Assembly: GCF_000143415.4 (NCBI RefSeq)
Contig: NW_003314347.1
Location: 757,791-821,790 of the forward strand
Reading direction: 5' to 3'
From: Selaginella moellendorffii
Lineage: Eukaryota > Streptophyta > Lycopodiopsida > Selaginellales > Selaginellaceae
Length of the DNA stretch: 64,000 bases
Shown: positions 9,938 to 19,803 of the stretch, piece by piece
Numbering within the stretch: position 1 is the stretch's first letter
How the letters are laid out: every line of letters begins with the position of its first letter
Program-made: the position numbers and the translations under genes
The notes under the pieces: generated by a model
The model's database searches: none
Seen by the model: the letters and a program-made list of their open reading frames with translations, nothing else
Told to the model about the DNA's origin: nothing

Positions 9938-10159
9938 TAGTTCTCAAGCACAGGTTCTTGTGATTTCTACCTCTCTTCTCTCCTCCATCTTTTCTTCGTT
10001 TACTCCCCTCTCCCCCTGGGTTTACTCTCGTTGTGTATCAACACACATTCCTTTTGGAGTTTGGAATGGGGAACCACTGTAGCAAAGCTTCTCTTTCTCT
10101 CTAATGACGGAATTGACCATCGTTGACTTCCATGGGCGTTGACTTTGGTGTTGACTTTG

Positions 10160-11821
10160 ATGGACCGCAAGCAGTGTGTGGAGCTTGTGCGGTCTTGTAA
10201 GACTCTGTGCGAGGCAAAAAAAATCCATGCCCGGGTTACACTAGTGACGGGCTGTGACGTTTTCGTCGCCAACAAGTTAGTTGAGATGTACGGCCGGTGC
10301 GGGAGCGCAAGCGATGCTAGGCGGGTGTTTGACGGGCTGCCGTACAAAGATTCCTTCTCTTGGAATCTCATGCTGACAGCATATGCTAGGAACGGGCATC
10401 TGCGGGAGGCAAAGCGGCTGTTTGACGTGATGGTTGAGAGGGACAAGATCTCTTGGACGGTGATGTTGGTTTTGTTCTCCGAGAAGGGCTTGCTGATCGA
10501 TGCGGCTGATTTGTTTTACAGAATGCCAGAATGGGATATTGTAGCGTGGAACTCGATGCTTTTAGCGCATGCCCATTACGGGCATCTAGAGGATGTTCTT
10601 CAAATCCTTTACGAAATGCCTGAATGGGGCGCGGTCTCCGTTAATGCGCTTCTTGTAGCTTACAAAAGCCACGGCTGTCTCGATAAGTGCTTTGAGATGT
10701 TCGATGCTCTGCCAGAAAGAGATTTGAAACTCTGGAGTGCGATGCACTCGGCAATTGCCACGCTTGGGCATCCGGAACAAGTCTGGAACTTCTTTCATAA
10801 GATGCCCGAGTGGGACTTGGTATCTTCAACGACGATGCTGGCTTCTCTTTCTCAAACTGATAAGCTCCACAAAGCAAATAGAATCTTCCAAATGATGCCC
10901 CAGAAGAACATAATTTCATGGACAGCAATCATAAACGCCCACATCCGCAGTGGAGATTTGCACCAGGCAGCCACCTTGTATGAGTCAATGCCCGAGTGGG
11001 ATTTGGAATCCTCCACAGCCATGATCACGGCATATGCTGAATACGGAGCCGTAGCACGGGCCAAATCCGTGTACGACAGCATGAAAGAAAGGAGCATGGC
11101 CTCGTGTACAGCCTTGTTATCTGCGTACAGTCATGCCGGGGATTTGGAAAATGCCGTGAGAGCGATGGATTGGATGCCGGAGCACGACCAAACATCGTCG
11201 CTAACAATGGTTCTGGCATTTGCCCGGTATGGGCATCTGGGCGATGCGCAAACGCTGTACGAACAGATTCCGGAACGGAATGTGGCGGCATCGACGGCCA
11301 TGGTCGCTGCCTTTGTCTACGCTGGACACGTGGACGGTGCCAGACAGACCTTTGACAGAATGCCTGAGGCGGACCTGGTCGCGTGGACGGCCATGATTGC
11401 AGCGTATGCCCAGAGTGGTCATTCGTCTAGCGCGATTGATCTTTACAATGCAATGGTGATGGTGGAGTTCCCGGATGGAGTGAGCTTCCTGTCTCTTTTA
11501 ATTGCTAAAACCCACGCAGGCAAGACACGGGAGGCAAGAGATTGCTTTGTCTCGATGGCATTTGATTATGGGATTGCTCCCACCAAGCAGCACTACTGCT
11601 GCGTGCTTGATCTCTTGGGCAGGAGTGGACGACTCGGAGAAGCGAGAGATCTAATGGAAACAATGCCATTTGTGCCAGATGCGCTCGAAATGAGGTGTTT
11701 CTTGGGAGCTTGCAAGGCGAGGTGGAAAGAATTTGTAAAGCATGGCGCAAAGGAGGCTATAGAATTCGATCATAGGGACCCCGCAGCGTATGTAATAGTA
11801 GCAAACGCTCTCACGAATTAA
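10160..11821 (+). CDS. Pentatricopeptide repeat protein, 31-residue (S-type) repeats
   Basis: Intronless, 553 residues from ATG 10160 (MDRKQCVELVRSC). After an L-like start (VFVANKLVEMYGRCGSASDA) there are about twelve tandem repeats of 31 residues, each of the form D-x-x-S-W-x-x-M-L-x-A-Y-A-x-x-G-H-L, ending MPEW or MPER. Examples are DSFSWNLMLTAYARNGHL and DLVAWTAMIAAYAQSGHS. These are S-type repeats in series rather than P-L-S triplets. A short E1-like end follows (HYCCVLDLLGRSGRLGEA); no DYW deaminase domain is present. PPR proteins bind single-stranded RNA in plastids or mitochondria. No clear transit peptide is seen at this start, so the N-terminus may be incomplete. Several repeats lack the usual tryptophan. 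Confidence 0.9.
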   Translation: MDRKQCVELVRSCKTLCEAKKIHARVTLVTGCDVFVANKLVEMYGRCGSASDARRVFDGLPYKDSFSWNLMLTAYARNGHLREAKRLFDVMVERDKISWTVMLVLFSEKGLLIDAADLFYRMPEWDIVAWNSMLLAHAHYGHLEDVLQILYEMPEWGAVSVNALLVAYKSHGCLDKCFEMFDALPERDLKLWSAMHSAIATLGHPEQVWNFFHKMPEWDLVSSTTMLASLSQTDKLHKANRIFQMMPQKNIISWTAIINAHIRSGDLHQAATLYESMPEWDLESSTAMITAYAEYGAVARAKSVYDSMKERSMASCTALLSAYSHAGDLENAVRAMDWMPEHDQTSSLTMVLAFARYGHLGDAQTLYEQIPERNVAASTAMVAAFVYAGHVDGARQTFDRMPEADLVAWTAMIAAYAQSGHSSSAIDLYNAMVMVEFPDGVSFLSLLIAKTHAGKTREARDCFVSMAFDYGIAPTKQHYCCVLDLLGRSGRLGEARDLMETMPFVPDALEMRCFLGACKARWKEFVKHGAKEAIEFDHRDPAAYVIVANALTN

Positions 11822-11867
11822 GTACTCCATTGGCAAGCCGAGCCCCTCGACGACGTATCTAGGGTTT

Positions 11868-12631
11868 ATGGCGTTCCGGAGAAAGGTCGTGGAGCGCCTC
11901 ACTTCGACTGGCCTTCCCGGCAGCGTTCCTCCGCGAGGTAAGCGAGAGGTTTCTCTCGAAAGCTACATTTTTGGATTCAGGGTCCAAGGAGCGGTGGCAT
12001 CCCCGGATCATCGATGTTACCACGGCGGACGACTACAAGCACTTGCTACACAAAATCAAAGCGAGTAAGTCCTCCTCATTCATTGCCAATGCCAATGAAG
12101 TGATTTTTCTCTTCTCCATTTTTCCTCTGCCTAGCTCCGATCTCCTTTGGCGTTGTGTTCTTCACGTCGGAGGAGCGTTCCAATTCATGTAAGTGCCTCT
12201 TTCTTTCTCTCAAGATTGAGATCCGCTTGTGTGTCTAGGCCAGGAATCCGAGGACGCTGTGTACAAAATAGCCAAGAGAAATTCAGAGGTGACATTTTTG
12301 AGGCTCGAGGTGGAAGAGGTATCAAAACAAAATGGAAGACAAGATTTCATGCACATCTTAACGTCGATCTCTTTGTTTGACAGGAGGGAATCCAAGAGAT
12401 TGTGGGGCAAATAGACACATCACGACTGGTAATGTTTCCTCTCTTGTCGCATTTTTGAGCTTCAAATCGTTCCTTTGCCTGGCTTGTGTGTAGCCAACCT
12501 TTTATTTCTACAAGGGAGGAGATGTGGTGGGAAAGCTTATCGGATCGTCTCCTTCCAAGCTCGAGGACTTGGTGGTGAGCTTCATCCATCACAAGGAACT
12601 AAGACGCCACATACGCGTCAACGAGTTCTAG
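11868..12631 (+). CDS. Thioredoxin-fold protein without a classical CxxC, 6 exons
   Basis: Exons 11868-11937, 11981-12064, 12135-12188, 12239-12318, 12384-12428 and 12494-12631 join in phase to 156 residues. The segment DVTTADDYKHLLHKIKA, the beta strand ISFGVVFFTSEE, and the cis-proline region RLPTFYFYKGGDVVGKLIG followed by SKLEDLVVSF fit a thioredoxin fold. The position of the WCGPC active site reads FFTSEERSNSCQES, leaving only one cysteine, so ordinary dithiol exchange is unlikely. It might be a redox sensor, scaffold or glutathionylation target (inference). Introns are only 43-70 nt. No close family name is recognised. Confidence 0.75.
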
Positions 12632-13524
12632 CCAGGAAGCTTTGCAGCTATTCAAATGATTGTGTTGTTTCATACAAGCTTTTCATTTTTATTTTCAATT
12701 TTAGTATTACTAAGATGTTTAATTAGAATTTTTAAATATATATATTTATTAATTATGAAATGGTAAAATAGAAATAACAAAAATAAAAAATTAATATAAT
12801 AAACGATTATTATCATATATTTTAAATATAACAGAAAAAAATATAGTAGATGTTGTGAAGACGTTAATTCATTATTTTGCTAAAGATTAAGATGTTTATT
12901 GAATCATAAAGCTGTAGAAGTAATTTGTTTTCTTTATAAAACAGATTGAATATTTCTTTATGAATATTTAAAATTTCTTTTAATTCACAATAAAAGAACT
13001 TTTAAATACTATCTTCAAATTATAATAAACACTACATCTATTAATCTAAAATTTAATGTTTTTATATGCATAATAACACATTAACAAAAAAAAAGCTGCT
13101 ACTATATAATTTATTAAAAGAAACTAAAAGAGATTCTTAAAGAATAAATTATTATAGGATTAATAAAACTTCACTATATAATTTTGTTATTTCATTTTAT
13201 TTATTAATGATACATACTTCGGAGCACCAAGGGATGGCATGGCCTTCAAAGAAGAGCACAAGCCAAGGAAAGCTTTAAAAACATTTGATTTATAGATGTT
13301 AAACAGATGTATAATAATATGATACAACTTTCTGTTACATGAAATTAGTCCTAAATAAACGTGTGGATTATAGAGCGCCTGAGGTCTACATTTTCGTGTG
13401 TGTGAGGAGCCACCGAGGAGGAACACCTAGGGTTCTACAGGACCGTCTGGTAAGCAAAGCTCTCCCAGAGCTCCACAGCTCCTCTCCCTCATCGATCTCC
13501 TCCCAGGCGCAAGCGCAAGCGAGC
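12632..13524. other. Intergenic AT-rich stretch and 6PGDH 5' region
   Basis: About 12660-13340 is strongly AT-rich with many A/T runs and no supported ORF. 13340-13524 is the GC-rich leader of the 6PGDH gene. I see no transposon termini. Confidence 0.6.
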
Positions 13525-15000
13525 ATGGACGCCACAGCTCTGTCGCGCATCGGCCTGGCCGGCCTGGCCGTCATGGGCCAGAATCTGGCGCTCAACATCG
13601 GCGAGAAGGGCTTCCCCATCTCCGTCTACAATCGCACCGCCGGCAAGGTGGACGAGACCGTGGAGCGCGCCAAGGCGGAGGGAAATCTCCCCCTCGCCGG
13701 CTACCGCAACCCACAGGACTTCGTGCTCTCCATCCAGCGCCCCCGATCCGTGATCATCCTCGTCAAGGCCGGCGCCCCGGTGGATCAGACCATTGCCACG
13801 CTCGCCCAGTTCATGGAGCCCGGCGACTGCATCATCGACGGCGGCAACGAGTGGTACGAGAACACCGAGAGGAGGATCGCCGCCGCCAAGGAGAAGGGTC
13901 TCCTCTACCTGGGGATGGGAGTCTCCGGTGGCGAGGAGGGCGCCCGCCATGGCCCGTCTCTCATGCCTGGAGGAACGCCCGAGGCCTACCGCTACGTCGA
14001 GGACGTCGTCAAGAAGATCGCGGCCCAGGTAGACGATGGTCCGTGTGTCACCTACGTCGGCCCCGGCGGAGCTGGGAACTTCGTCAAGATGATCCACAAT
14101 GGGATCGAGTATGGCGACATGCAGCTCATCTCCGAGGCCTACGACGTCCTCAAGTCGGTCGGCGGCCTCACCAACGAGGAGCTCCACCAAGTTTTCGCGG
14201 ACTGGAACCGTGGCGAGCTCGAGAGCTTCCTGGTGGAGATCACCGCGGACATCTTCTCCGTCAAGGATGACAAGGCCGGTGGCGATCTCGTTGACAAGAT
14301 CTTGGACAAGACTGGGATGAAAGGCACCGGGAAGTGGACTGTCCAGCAGGCTGCCGAGCTCTCCATCGCGGCTCCCACCATAGCTGCGTCGCTCGACTCG
14401 CGGTTCTTGAGCGGGCTCAAGGAGGAGCGCGTTGCTGCCGCTGCTATCTTTGCCGAGGCTGGGCTGCCCGATGTGCTCAACCACGTCGCGGTGGACAAGA
14501 AGCAGCTCGTTGATGATGTGAGGAAGGCGCTGTACGCGTCCAAGATCTGCAGCTATGCGCAGGGGATGAATCTGCTGCGAGCCAAGAGCCTGGAGCAGGG
14601 GTGGAAGCTCGACTTGGGCGAGCTTGCCAGGATCTGGAAAGGTGGCTGTATCATCCGGGCCGTGTTCCTGGACCGGATCAAGAAGGCGTACGATCGGAAC
14701 TCGAACCTGGCGAGCTTGTTGATCGATCCTGAGTTTGCGAAGGAGATGGTGGAGCGGCAGGCGGCGTGGAGGAGAGTGGTGAGCCTGGCTGTGAGTGCGG
14801 GGATTAGTACTCCTGGCATGACTGCGAGCTTGGCTTACTTCGATACTTACCGTCGAGGGAGACTTCCGGCCAATCTCGTCCAGGCCCAGCGCGACTACTT
14901 CGGTGCGCACACTTACGAGCGAGTGGATATGAGCGGCTCCTTCCACACTGAGTGGCACAAGCTGGCCAAGCACAGCACCAACCTCCGGGCGCTCATCTGA
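13525..15000 (+). CDS. PGD: 6-phosphogluconate dehydrogenase (decarboxylating), intronless
   Basis: A 491-residue ORF from ATG 13525 (MDATALSRIGLAGLAVMGQN). It oxidatively decarboxylates 6-phosphogluconate to ribulose 5-phosphate with NADP+, the third step of the oxidative pentose phosphate pathway. Visible motifs are the Rossmann start GLAGLAVMGQNLALNI, YNRTAGKVDE, IDGGNEWYENTERR, the substrate-binding GVSGGEEGARHGPSLMPGG, catalytic-lysine region GNFVKMIHNGIEYGDMQ, and C-terminal AQRDYFGAHTYERVD. The longer upstream reading to 13339 lacks homology and is taken as 5' UTR. The C-terminus (LRALI) is not a typical peroxisomal SKL-like signal, and no long transit peptide is present, suggesting the cytosolic form. 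Its GC content is very high and codon bias strong. Confidence 0.97.
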   Translation: MDATALSRIGLAGLAVMGQNLALNIGEKGFPISVYNRTAGKVDETVERAKAEGNLPLAGYRNPQDFVLSIQRPRSVIILVKAGAPVDQTIATLAQFMEPGDCIIDGGNEWYENTERRIAAAKEKGLLYLGMGVSGGEEGARHGPSLMPGGTPEAYRYVEDVVKKIAAQVDDGPCVTYVGPGGAGNFVKMIHNGIEYGDMQLISEAYDVLKSVGGLTNEELHQVFADWNRGELESFLVEITADIFSVKDDKAGGDLVDKILDKTGMKGTGKWTVQQAAELSIAAPTIAASLDSRFLSGLKEERVAAAAIFAEAGLPDVLNHVAVDKKQLVDDVRKALYASKICSYAQGMNLLRAKSLEQGWKLDLGELARIWKGGCIIRAVFLDRIKKAYDRNSNLASLLIDPEFAKEMVERQAAWRRVVSLAVSAGISTPGMTASLAYFDTYRRGRLPANLVQAQRDYFGAHTYERVDMSGSFHTEWHKLAKHSTNLRALI

Positions 15001-15458
15001 AAGCAAGCAAGCACGGGAGACGAAGAAGAGCGATCAGGTTCGCTAAGAAAAGAAAAATAAGAGGAACTCTTACCAGGCAGGCAGGCAAGTTGAATTGCTT
15101 GTACGTCTAGTTTTGGTCTTGGTAGTGGCTCGCTCCATTTTGATTCTTGGAGCAGCTTGATCTTGTTGCTCATTTTTGTGGTTTTTGGTCAGACTCTCTC
15201 AGTTGCTAATAAGCTATATGTCGTGCTTTTAATCGGTCGTGTAAAAGCTTTTCCACCTAGAACACGCAAGCACGTATCAGTAGAACACCGTGATTTCTTG
15301 CGTAAATGCTTACGGGTGTTCGGTCTTTATCATCACGAATCGGCGCAGCTGAAACAAATATCAAAGGACAGTTTAAACGAAGTCCATGAAAGAAAGTTTC
15401 TACTCACACTGGTTGACCACTGTTCGTCAGCTTGAATCTCCATGACGAGCATCACCTC
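15001..15458. other. Convergent intergenic region
   Basis: 3' flanks of 6PGDH (+) and the PPR gene (-). Nothing further was recognised. Confidence 0.5.
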
Positions 15459-17396
15459 TCAAGAAATGTCGCCAAGACTCCTTTCTCCTGGTCCGGAGTC
15501 GTGCAGTCGAGAGCCGGCACTGATCTTGCTCCGCTGCTTGCGTGACAGCCTCGAGAGCAAGCCATGCTTTCTCTTCTCGTCCGGGACAGCGTAGATGTTG
15601 TAGAGTAGCACGTAAGGCGCGGAGCTCTCGGGCTGGAGCTTCACCACTCTCTCGGCAGCAAGCTCGGCTCTCTTTAAGTCGCCATGGACCTTGCAAAGGT
15701 TGAGGAACGTCGTCCAAGTCAGCGGGTCGGCCTCGTAAGGCATGGTGTGGAGAACGTCCTCGGCTCTCTGGAGCTGGCCACACCGTCCGAGGTTGTCGAT
15801 GAGGAGATTGAAATGCTCCACCCCGGGGACCAAGCCGTGGTCCTCGACCATGGACACGAACATCACCTCGCCTTGAGAGAGCAAACCGACGTGGTTGCAT
15901 GTAAGTAGCACCCCCGTGAAAGTTACGTTGTCCGGCCTCGTCCCGTCCAGCACCATCGCCTGGAAGACGAGCATTCCACAGTCCCCTTGCCCGCTCTGTG
16001 CATATCCGTGGATTATCATGTTCCACGAGACCACGTCCACCTCCGGCAGATCGTAATGCAAGTAGTCCCTGGCCGTGTCGACGCGACCCTTCTGAGCGTT
16101 GAGGAACAGGATGGAGTTCCAGATCCATACCGTCCTGGCCGGGAACTTATGGAAGAGTGACTTCGCTCCATCAAAGTGACCGTTCTCAGCAAAGGCAGTG
16201 AGGAGCACCGACCACGCAGAAGCTGTCCGGCACGGCATTGTGTCGAAGAGTCGTTTAGCCGTCTGGACGTCTTCGTTCATCCCGTAGGCTCGAATCATGC
16301 ACGTCCAGGCCACCGAGTCCGGCTCCGGCATGGAGTCGAACAAGAGCTTGGCTTCCTCGAGGTGGCCGTTTTCTCCAAGAGCTTGCATCACAGCACTCCA
16401 AGCTATGGTGTCCCTGAGCGGCATGGCTTGGAACATCTTGGTCGCGGTCTCGACGTATCCCTGTTCCCCAAAGCCTTGAAGTGCTGCGGTCCAGGAGACG
16501 ATATCCCGCTCCGGCATGCTCCAAAACAAGCTGCTCGCTTTCTCGAGATGCCCGTTCTGGGCATAAGCCACCAGCATGACGTTCCAAGTCACTACGTTCT
16601 GGCTCGGCATCCTCGCAAACATCCTGCCAGCCGAGTCCAAATGCGCGTTCTGTGCGTATTCCGCAATGATGGCTGTCCACGATGCCGCATCCCTGTATGG
16701 CATTCGATCGAAGAGCTGCTTTGCGTCTTCCAGCCTCCGTCCCTTGGCATACCCCTGGATCATGTAGTTCCACGAGAGTGTGTTCCATTGGGGGATCCTC
16801 TCGAACAGTATCCTTGCTTCGTCGAGCCGGCCGTGTTGACACAGCGAGGAGACGACGGTTGTCCAGGAGGTGAGGTTGAGCTGCGGCATGACTTGGAACA
16901 TCGAGCACGCCTCGTCGAGATGCCCGTGACGGGCATATCCAGTCAAGAGAGCGTTCCAGGTCACCACGTTCCACTGCGGCATCTTGTCGAAGAAATCGCT
17001 GGCTTCCCGGAGTCGAGAGTGTTCAGCGAAGCCACTGACCATGCTCGTCCAGGACACCACCCCCTTGTCTCGCATCGAGTCGAACATCTCCTTGGCCTCC
17101 CGGAGATACCCGTTCTGGGTATAGGCCGTGAGCATAATCGTGTTGCCGTGAACGCCTGGGTCCTCGACTTTGTCGTAGATCTTGCGAGCTTCGGCAACGC
17201 TGCCGCATTTTCCGAACATGTTGATGAGGAGGTTTGCGAGGAAGACGCTGTCGTAGTGCAAACTCTTGAGAATCAGTTGATGGGCCTGCCTGCCCTGTTG
17301 AAGATCCTTGCACTCGGTGCACGATCTCACGAGTTGGACGTAGAAATGAATGTCGTGTGGCGGTGGACAGTACCTGAGTGGCTTTGCAGATAGCAT
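15459..17396 (-). CDS. Pentatricopeptide repeat protein, 31-residue (S-type) repeats with E-like end
   Basis: Intronless, 645 residues from ATG 17396. After YVQLVRSCTECKDLQQGRQA there are about thirteen repeats, nearly all exactly 31 residues. Examples are NVVTWNALLTGYARHGHL, DAASWTAIIAEYAQNAHL and DTIAWSAVMQALGENGHL, each closing with MPQW/MPER-like ends. The C-terminus carries an E-type segment (EHFNLLIDNLGRCGQLQRAE; WTTFLNLCKVHGDLKRAE; SSAPYVLLYNIYAV) but no DYW domain, so any editing deaminase would act in trans. Expected role is organellar RNA binding. Its start codon is only 30 nt downstream of the DRC4 stop codon on the same strand, leaving almost no room for a separate promoter outside DRC4. 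High-scoring antisense ORFs are shadows of its codon pattern. Confidence 0.92.
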   Translation of the reverse strand: MLSAKPLRYCPPPHDIHFYVQLVRSCTECKDLQQGRQAHQLILKSLHYDSVFLANLLINMFGKCGSVAEARKIYDKVEDPGVHGNTIMLTAYTQNGYLREAKEMFDSMRDKGVVSWTSMVSGFAEHSRLREASDFFDKMPQWNVVTWNALLTGYARHGHLDEACSMFQVMPQLNLTSWTTVVSSLCQHGRLDEARILFERIPQWNTLSWNYMIQGYAKGRRLEDAKQLFDRMPYRDAASWTAIIAEYAQNAHLDSAGRMFARMPSQNVVTWNVMLVAYAQNGHLEKASSLFWSMPERDIVSWTAALQGFGEQGYVETATKMFQAMPLRDTIAWSAVMQALGENGHLEEAKLLFDSMPEPDSVAWTCMIRAYGMNEDVQTAKRLFDTMPCRTASAWSVLLTAFAENGHFDGAKSLFHKFPARTVWIWNSILFLNAQKGRVDTARDYLHYDLPEVDVVSWNMIIHGYAQSGQGDCGMLVFQAMVLDGTRPDNVTFTGVLLTCNHVGLLSQGEVMFVSMVEDHGLVPGVEHFNLLIDNLGRCGQLQRAEDVLHTMPYEADPLTWTTFLNLCKVHGDLKRAELAAERVVKLQPESSAPYVLLYNIYAVPDEKRKHGLLSRLSRKQRSKISAGSRLHDSGPGERSLGDIS

Positions 17397-17426
17397 TCCA
17401 GATGAGAATCACTACTTTGTTGATCG

Positions 17427-19429
17427 TCATAGTCTTATCTTGCTAATGTAGTGAGGCAAACCCATCTCTGGCAACGGGATACCATACTCTGCGAGCTTCG
17501 CTTCGAAATTTCTCATGACAGTAGTATATGCCTTAAAAATCAGAGAATATCAGTTTGAAAACATTTAGAGGTTTGATACATACCTTCGTTACCCGTCCCA
17601 ACTCGTAATACAAAGTCTTGATCTGTTGATTCTTTGCTTCCAACATCTTGTCAATCCCATACTTCACAAGATGCACTGTAGCAGGATCCATTTTGCCATT
17701 CCCCAATGCCTCTCCAAGTTGTGCTTCCTGTAGGACTTTCTTAGTTTTTCTCTACAGTCTCTAGGCACAAAAGTGTACCTTCTTTTCGAGCTGTTCCCCA
17801 AGCACCTGGACTTGTCTCTGAAGGAGGGTGCTTTTTACACCGCACTTTTGTTGGACATCAAAGACACAAGCTTCAAATCTTGCGTACAGATCGTCCCGAT
17901 CAGCTTGGACCTGTTTCATGAAGTAAGCAAGGCTGTTGAGCATAAGCAAAACAACAAGCAGCTTACTTTTTCAAGTTTGTCCAAAACTATCCTATATTCC
18001 CACTCGAGCTGGCTTGTGTGCTTCAGAACATCTGAATGTTGGCCTCGTAGTTGCAGTAGTGATTGTCGATCCTGCATATGACGTTTATATTTTCGAGAGG
18101 AAACCAGTATCCTAATTACCTTTTCGTGGCTGTCCAGCTGTTTTCTCAGGCTTTCAACTTCTTTCAGAGACCGTGTCAAAGGTTCTGTCAGCCTCTTGTT
18201 TTCTTGCGAGATCTCGTACATAAGCTTTTCATTTGCCTGTTCTTTTCTCTTCATGTCGTTGATATCTTCCTGTTTTCAAGGCGCAGCTTAGAAAGACGGC
18301 ACTCACGCGCTCAAACAAAAGGTACCTTCAGCGTCTTAATGAGGTCAAGGTTGTTCTGAGTGATATCATTGTAGTAGCATTTGATTTCAGAGAAAGCTTT
18401 TTCGTGCTTTTTTATAAGCTCTGAAATATGCAAGTTTTTACGCTCTTCAATTTCATGGATCTCTTGTTTTCTGCGAAGATCGTTTTCGGCTTGCACTTGT
18501 CTCATCTGGCAAAGGTAAAACGCGATGAAAATTAAGAAGCCAAAGAAAACAGACGCACCTTTTTCTCCGTTTTAAGCAGCAAATCCTTGGCATTTATATC
18601 AAACTCTCGCCTCATTTTGGTAATCTCCTTTGCGTGATCCTACCAGAACATGCCCGAGTTGTAAACATGACGACAGTGCCAGCAAAAAACTCCCACCTGT
18701 TTCATTTGCTTCAGTTGTTCTTCGTAACTCAGCTCAACCTCCCTGATCTTATCTTTCAAGTCACGCTGTTCGTCCCTGCAGATATTTCCCAGAGCTGTCA
18801 TGAGACAAGCCCGTCAGCTCCAGATCTTACGGTAAGTCGTTAGTTTGAAACGAAAAGAAGAAAAACAAATGGAGAACTTACAAGAGCTGGCTTTCTCGAG
18901 TGGCTGCTTCTTCTCGCTGTAGCTTCAAAGCAAGCTCGTTATCCCCCTTGATAGTACTCACGAGAACTTGTTGCTCATATAGAAGATGCTTCATCTTCTG
19001 GCTGAAAACCTGTAGAGAAGAAAAAACTATGAGCATAGAGATCAATACTGTACGAAAAAAACAATGGATTGCCTTGAGGTCAGTTTGATGCTTCTCAGCA
19101 ATCTCCTCCATTTGTCTATCCTTGATCCGCAGTTCCGCCTCCGCATGCTCCCTTTCTTTCTTTTTGATTTCCATGAAACAATTTAGCTTGTCCTGCTCGG
19201 CCAATATTACTCGAGAAATCCACGAAGCGCTACTAAGAATACTAACCAAGAATCACGAGCTTACCCTCTCAATCTGCGAGCGATTTCTCTGCTTGGCCTC
19301 CTTGTTTCTCTCGGCAGTGATCCCATCGATCTGAGCTTGAAGCTCCTGTATGCTCGGTCCAGCATCCACAGCCGCCGCTGCCGCATCCTTCCCTTTGCCC
19401 TTACCGGCATCCTTCTTCTTTGGCGCCAT
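17427..19429 (-). CDS. DRC4: Dynein regulatory complex subunit 4 (DRC4/GAS8), 11 exons
   Basis: Exons 19265-19429, 19073-19192, 18882-19009, 18697-18775, 18559-18639, 18326-18505, 18120-18269, 17967-18071, 17779-17910, 17584-17727 and 17427-17531 join in phase to 462 residues, close to animal and algal family members. It begins MAPKKKDAGKGKGKD and is almost entirely coiled coil. Diagnostic stretches are QKMKHLLYEQQVLVSTIK, HEKAFSEIKCYYNDITQNN, LTEPLTRSLKEVESLRKQL, QLEWEYRIVLDKLEKVQADR and VMRNFEAKLAEYGIP. DRC4 is a core subunit of the nexin-dynein regulatory complex in motile axonemes, so it should function in the flagella of swimming sperm. The intron after exon 2 appears to use a GC donor (AAG|GCAATC). 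Confidence 0.95.
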
Positions 19430-19803
19430 AGCTACAGCTCCTCGCGAGAGAGTGAAACCCTGGTAGAATGTGACGAAAGAATGACACGCTACATTCTCTT
19501 ACTCGATCGCGCACCGTCGGACCTCACACTTGCGCATCCGACCGTCCGCTCACTCCCGCCCTTTGGCGCAAAACCGCCTTTGAAACTCAAGAGCCCTAGA
19601 ACCCTGAATATTCCACCGAATAAGCTTCGAATTTAAAAAAGAACAAGCATCAGGACTCCCGGTTCTCACTCTTTTTTCTTTCTCCGAGAGTCCCGTAAAG
19701 CTTGTTCTCTTTCTTCCTTGCAAACGCTGCATGCTAGAGCTAGACATTGATGAAAAGAACGAAAAATTAGAACGAGAAACCAACCTGCAAGAAGATCATC
19801 AGA

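Noticed and set aside
13489-15006. 505-codon minus-strand ORF fully antisense to 6PGDH
   Set aside because: It is a shadow of strong GC3 bias in the 6PGDH gene; the translation has no family resemblance and the plus strand is unambiguous.
16176-17393. 405-codon plus-strand ORF antisense to the PPR gene
   Set aside because: Composition mirrors the repeated PPR codons; the minus-strand PPR reading is conclusive.
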